Shown in pieces: positions 14,615 through 15,987 of a stretch of 15,987 bases of DNA. The stretch spans positions 1-15,987 of the forward strand of contig CAZHHJ010000041.1 of assembly GCA_964531295.1 (NCBI GenBank), read 5' to 3'. The first letter of the stretch is position 1; every line of letters starts with the position of its first letter. Source of the DNA: JAAYJK01 sp964531295 (GTDB taxonomy: Bacteria; Bacillota; Syntrophomonadia; Syntrophomonadales; Syntrophomonadaceae). Position numbers and translations under genes: made by a program. The notes below the pieces were generated by a model, which saw only the letters and a program-made list of their open reading frames with translations, was not told where the DNA came from and did not search any database.

Positions 14615-15700
14615 GTGAGAAGAATAAGAACTGAAAATCTGAAACCTGAAATGGTGGTAGCTCGGCCAATAATCGACAGCGACAGTCGAATATTACTCAG
14701 TACCGGTATGCACCTGACCCCAAAATACATAGAACGCCTATGTGAATTAGGCATTGCATCTATCTTTGTTAAAGATGGTTTGCTAGACGATGAAGTGCTG
14801 GTAAATGATGTGGTATCGGAAAGAACCAGGACCGAAACAGTCAAAGTCATTAAATCCAGCTTCATTAATCTGGAGAAAAGCAGCAACCTCAATGTCCATG
14901 CAGTGAAAAACGTGGTAAACAACATATTGGATGAATTATTGAATAATGATAACATCCTCATTCACCTTACTGACATACGCAGTTTTGATGACTACACTTT
15001 TGCTCACTCGGTCAACGTATGTATTCTTTCTGTCATAACCGCAATCACCCTGGGTTACAGTGAGGCCAGGCTTAAAGACCTGGGAGTAGGAGCACTGCTG
15101 CATGATATTGGCAAAACCAAAATAGATAAAGACATATTGAACAAACCTGGTGACTTGACTCCGGAAGAATTCAAGGAAATCAAGCGTCATACCGAATATG
15201 GTTATGATATTCTCCGAGGATATATGGAAATATCCCTACTCTCAGCCCACATCGCCTACCAGCACCATGAAAGATGGGATGGCCATGGTTACCCGCGAGG
15301 ACTGTCCGCTTTGGATATTCACCAATATGCCAGGATCGTAGCCGTAGCAGATGTCTATGATGCCCTGCTGGCCGATCGGCCCTACCGCCCTGCTTACAAT
15401 GTAAATCAGGCTTTAAACATCTTAACCCGTATGGTCGGCAGTTATCTGGATTTTGACTGTGTAATAGCCCTAAAATCCAATGTTGCTGTTTATCCGCTAG
15501 GAAGTTTTGTCCAGTTGACTACCGGCGATATTTGTATAGTGATAGATGCCAATAAAAATAACCCCACCCGGCTAAAACTAAAAATAGTCCTCGACAAAGA
15601 CAAAAAGCCCATTGCTGATTCCAGAGAAATAGATCTATCTCGTTTAAAAACCATAATGATCGTCCGTCCTATTCGAGAAGAGGAAGTACCCTTCAATTGA
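14615..15700 (+). CDS. HD-GYP domain protein, probable cyclic-di-GMP phosphodiesterase
   Basis: HD-GYP proteins hydrolyse cyclic-di-GMP (some act on cGAMP) and so influence motility, biofilm or sporulation decisions. The 361-aa protein has a short N-terminal domain (LKPEMVVARPIIDSDSRILL through LCELGIASIFV, about 9-52) common in clostridial HD-GYP proteins. The HD-GYP domain spans about 115-290, with H131, the HD pair H163-D164 followed by IGK, H192, H212, HHE at 217-219, GYP at 225-227 and D246. All expected metal ligands are present, so it should be active. A C-terminal beta segment of about 65 residues follows. There is no receiver domain or transmembrane helix, so it is soluble with no obvious signal input. 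The start is the GTG at 14615-14617, because the AAAGGTGA ribosome site (14603-14609) includes the earlier GTG at 14606. I see no clear terminator after it on this strand. Confidence 0.93.
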   Translation: MRRIRTENLKPEMVVARPIIDSDSRILLSTGMHLTPKYIERLCELGIASIFVKDGLLDDEVLVNDVVSERTRTETVKVIKSSFINLEKSSNLNVHAVKNVVNNILDELLNNDNILIHLTDIRSFDDYTFAHSVNVCILSVITAITLGYSEARLKDLGVGALLHDIGKTKIDKDILNKPGDLTPEEFKEIKRHTEYGYDILRGYMEISLLSAHIAYQHHERWDGHGYPRGLSALDIHQYARIVAVADVYDALLADRPYRPAYNVNQALNILTRMVGSYLDFDCVIALKSNVAVYPLGSFVQLTTGDICIVIDANKNNPTRLKLKIVLDKDKKPIADSREIDLSRLKTIMIVRPIREEEVPFN

Positions 15701-15786
15701 TTTTCCTTTTTAATTTAGCTCGCCTTGATTTGAATATTTTTGACGGGAACGGCATTTCCATTGTCATCTCTTCGTAAATGCTCATC
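15701..15786. other. Intergenic segment after the HD-GYP gene
   Basis: This short AT-rich stretch has no gene and no plus-strand hairpin with a T run. The HD-GYP transcript has no obvious intrinsic terminator and may end in, or run into, the small RNA region antisense to it. Confidence 0.4.
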
Positions 15787-15814
15787 AAAAAAGCACCTGA
15801 ATTAACAGATGCTT
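15787..15814 (-). terminator. Intrinsic terminator of the candidate small RNA
   Basis: A 9-bp stem (one G-U) with a TTAATT loop is followed on the minus strand by six T residues. The opposite strand has no T run, so it acts in the minus direction only. Confidence 0.75.
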
Positions 15815-15838
15815 ATGGGCGGCTTTCCAATCACCTCG
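15787..15838 (-). ncRNA. Candidate small RNA of about 50 nt with its own promoter and terminator
   Basis: A promoter-like element on the minus strand (15843-15872) is followed within about 25 nt by a terminator hairpin: AAGCATCTG and CAGGTGCTT, 9 pairs including one G-U, 6-nt loop, then TTTTTT (15787-15814). The body reads GCGAGGTGATTGG, AAAGCCGCCC, with no room for a gene. The compact layout argues for a stand-alone small RNA rather than the end of a larger message. No coding frame crosses it. A forespore small RNA of the CsfG kind is one possibility, because the promoter can be read as a sigma-F/G type, but I cannot confirm that family from memory. Confidence 0.45.
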
Positions 15839-15842
15839 CTAT

Positions 15843-15872
15843 TATTATACCGTAATAATATCATGTTTATGT
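15843..15872 (-). promoter_or_regulatory. Promoter of the candidate small RNA (sigma-F/G-like, or sigma-A -10)
   Basis: TATAAT lies at 15844-15849 but no sigma-A -35 is at the right distance. Read as a forespore promoter, ACATA (15868-15872), 16 nt, then GGTATAATA (15843-15851) fits the sigma-F/sigma-G pattern (GYATA, GGNNANHTW or CATNHTA after 18 nt) with one mismatch in each box. The choice of sigma factor is an inference. Confidence 0.4.
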
Positions 15873-15911
15873 ATATATCAAGGTAAACTAAAATCTTAGC
15901 AGATTCGCTAG

Positions 15912-15926
15912 CCAAATTCGGTTTGG
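15912..15926. repeat. Small dyad CCAAA-N5-TTTGG
   Basis: A perfect 5-bp inverted repeat around TTCGG lies upstream of the small RNA promoter and of the putative gene at the right edge. It could be an operator or chance. Confidence 0.2.
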
Positions 15927-15970
15927 AATTTTCAAAATGTATTAATAAGCAGTTATTAGTACAAATTAAA

Positions 15971-15987
15971 AAGGGTGATTGTTTTAT
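15971..15987 (+). promoter_or_regulatory. Ribosome-binding site for a gene likely starting at the window edge
   Basis: AAGGGTGAT (15971-15979) followed after 6 nt by AT at 15986-15987 suggests that an ATG begins at the last two bases and continues outside. Nothing can be said about the product. Confidence 0.35.

Noticed and set aside
15928..15942. CodY-like box (AATTTTC...)
   Set aside because: Only about 11 of 15 positions match and the right half is poor; such matches are common by chance in AT-rich sequence.
1..15987. CRISPR arrays, insertion sequences, tRNA/rRNA genes
   Set aside because: I saw no spaced direct repeats, transposase motifs, terminal inverted repeats of mobile elements, or tRNA/rRNA sequence anywhere in the window.

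Overview
This window looks like a chromosomal segment of a low-to-mid GC Gram-positive bacterium, most likely an anaerobic, probably spore-forming member of the Clostridia (a Syntrophomonas-like organism would fit, but the species is not proven). The evidence is strong AGGAGG-type ribosome sites, frequent GTG/TTG starts, a leucine T-box riboswitch, sigma-A-type promoters, the clostridial/archaeal short form of LeuC/LeuD, an E. coli-like DHAD that lacks the first [2Fe-2S]-type cysteine, and an HD-GYP protein.

The core (about 12320 down to 619, minus strand) is one long branched-chain amino acid operon: promoter, T-box leader, possible small leader ORF, ilvD, ilvB, ilvN, ilvC, leuA, leuC, leuD, leuB, cimA, terminator. 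It encodes every step from pyruvate to the 2-oxo acids of valine, leucine and isoleucine; only the transaminase is absent. Isoleucine is evidently made by the threonine-independent citramalate route: CimA makes citramalate, and the single LeuCD and LeuB set would serve both the leucine and the citramalate branches. The leader carries a CUC (leucine) specifier, so uncharged tRNA-Leu appears to control all three pathways. Genes from ilvB onward are tightly packed or slightly separated (2 to 61 nt). The exception is a 190-nt ilvD-ilvB gap holding two conspicuous inverted repeats.

Downstream of the operon (1-327, minus) is a small helical protein of unknown function. Upstream (12327-14321, minus) is a 664-residue multidomain protein of unknown function whose stop codon lies 8 nt before the -35 box of the ilv promoter. 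A divergent gene (14615-15700, plus) encodes an HD-GYP protein, probably a cyclic-di-GMP phosphodiesterase, with all the usual metal ligands. The right-hand intergenic region contains a compact minus-strand unit of promoter, roughly 50-nt transcript and terminator. It looks like a small RNA gene, possibly forespore-controlled. A ribosome-binding site at the extreme right edge suggests another plus-strand gene starting just at the window boundary.

Points needing care: several translation starts differ from the longest ORFs (ilvB, ilvC, leuC, the HD-GYP gene, cimA), and the cimA start looks disturbed by a one-base indel in a G run.
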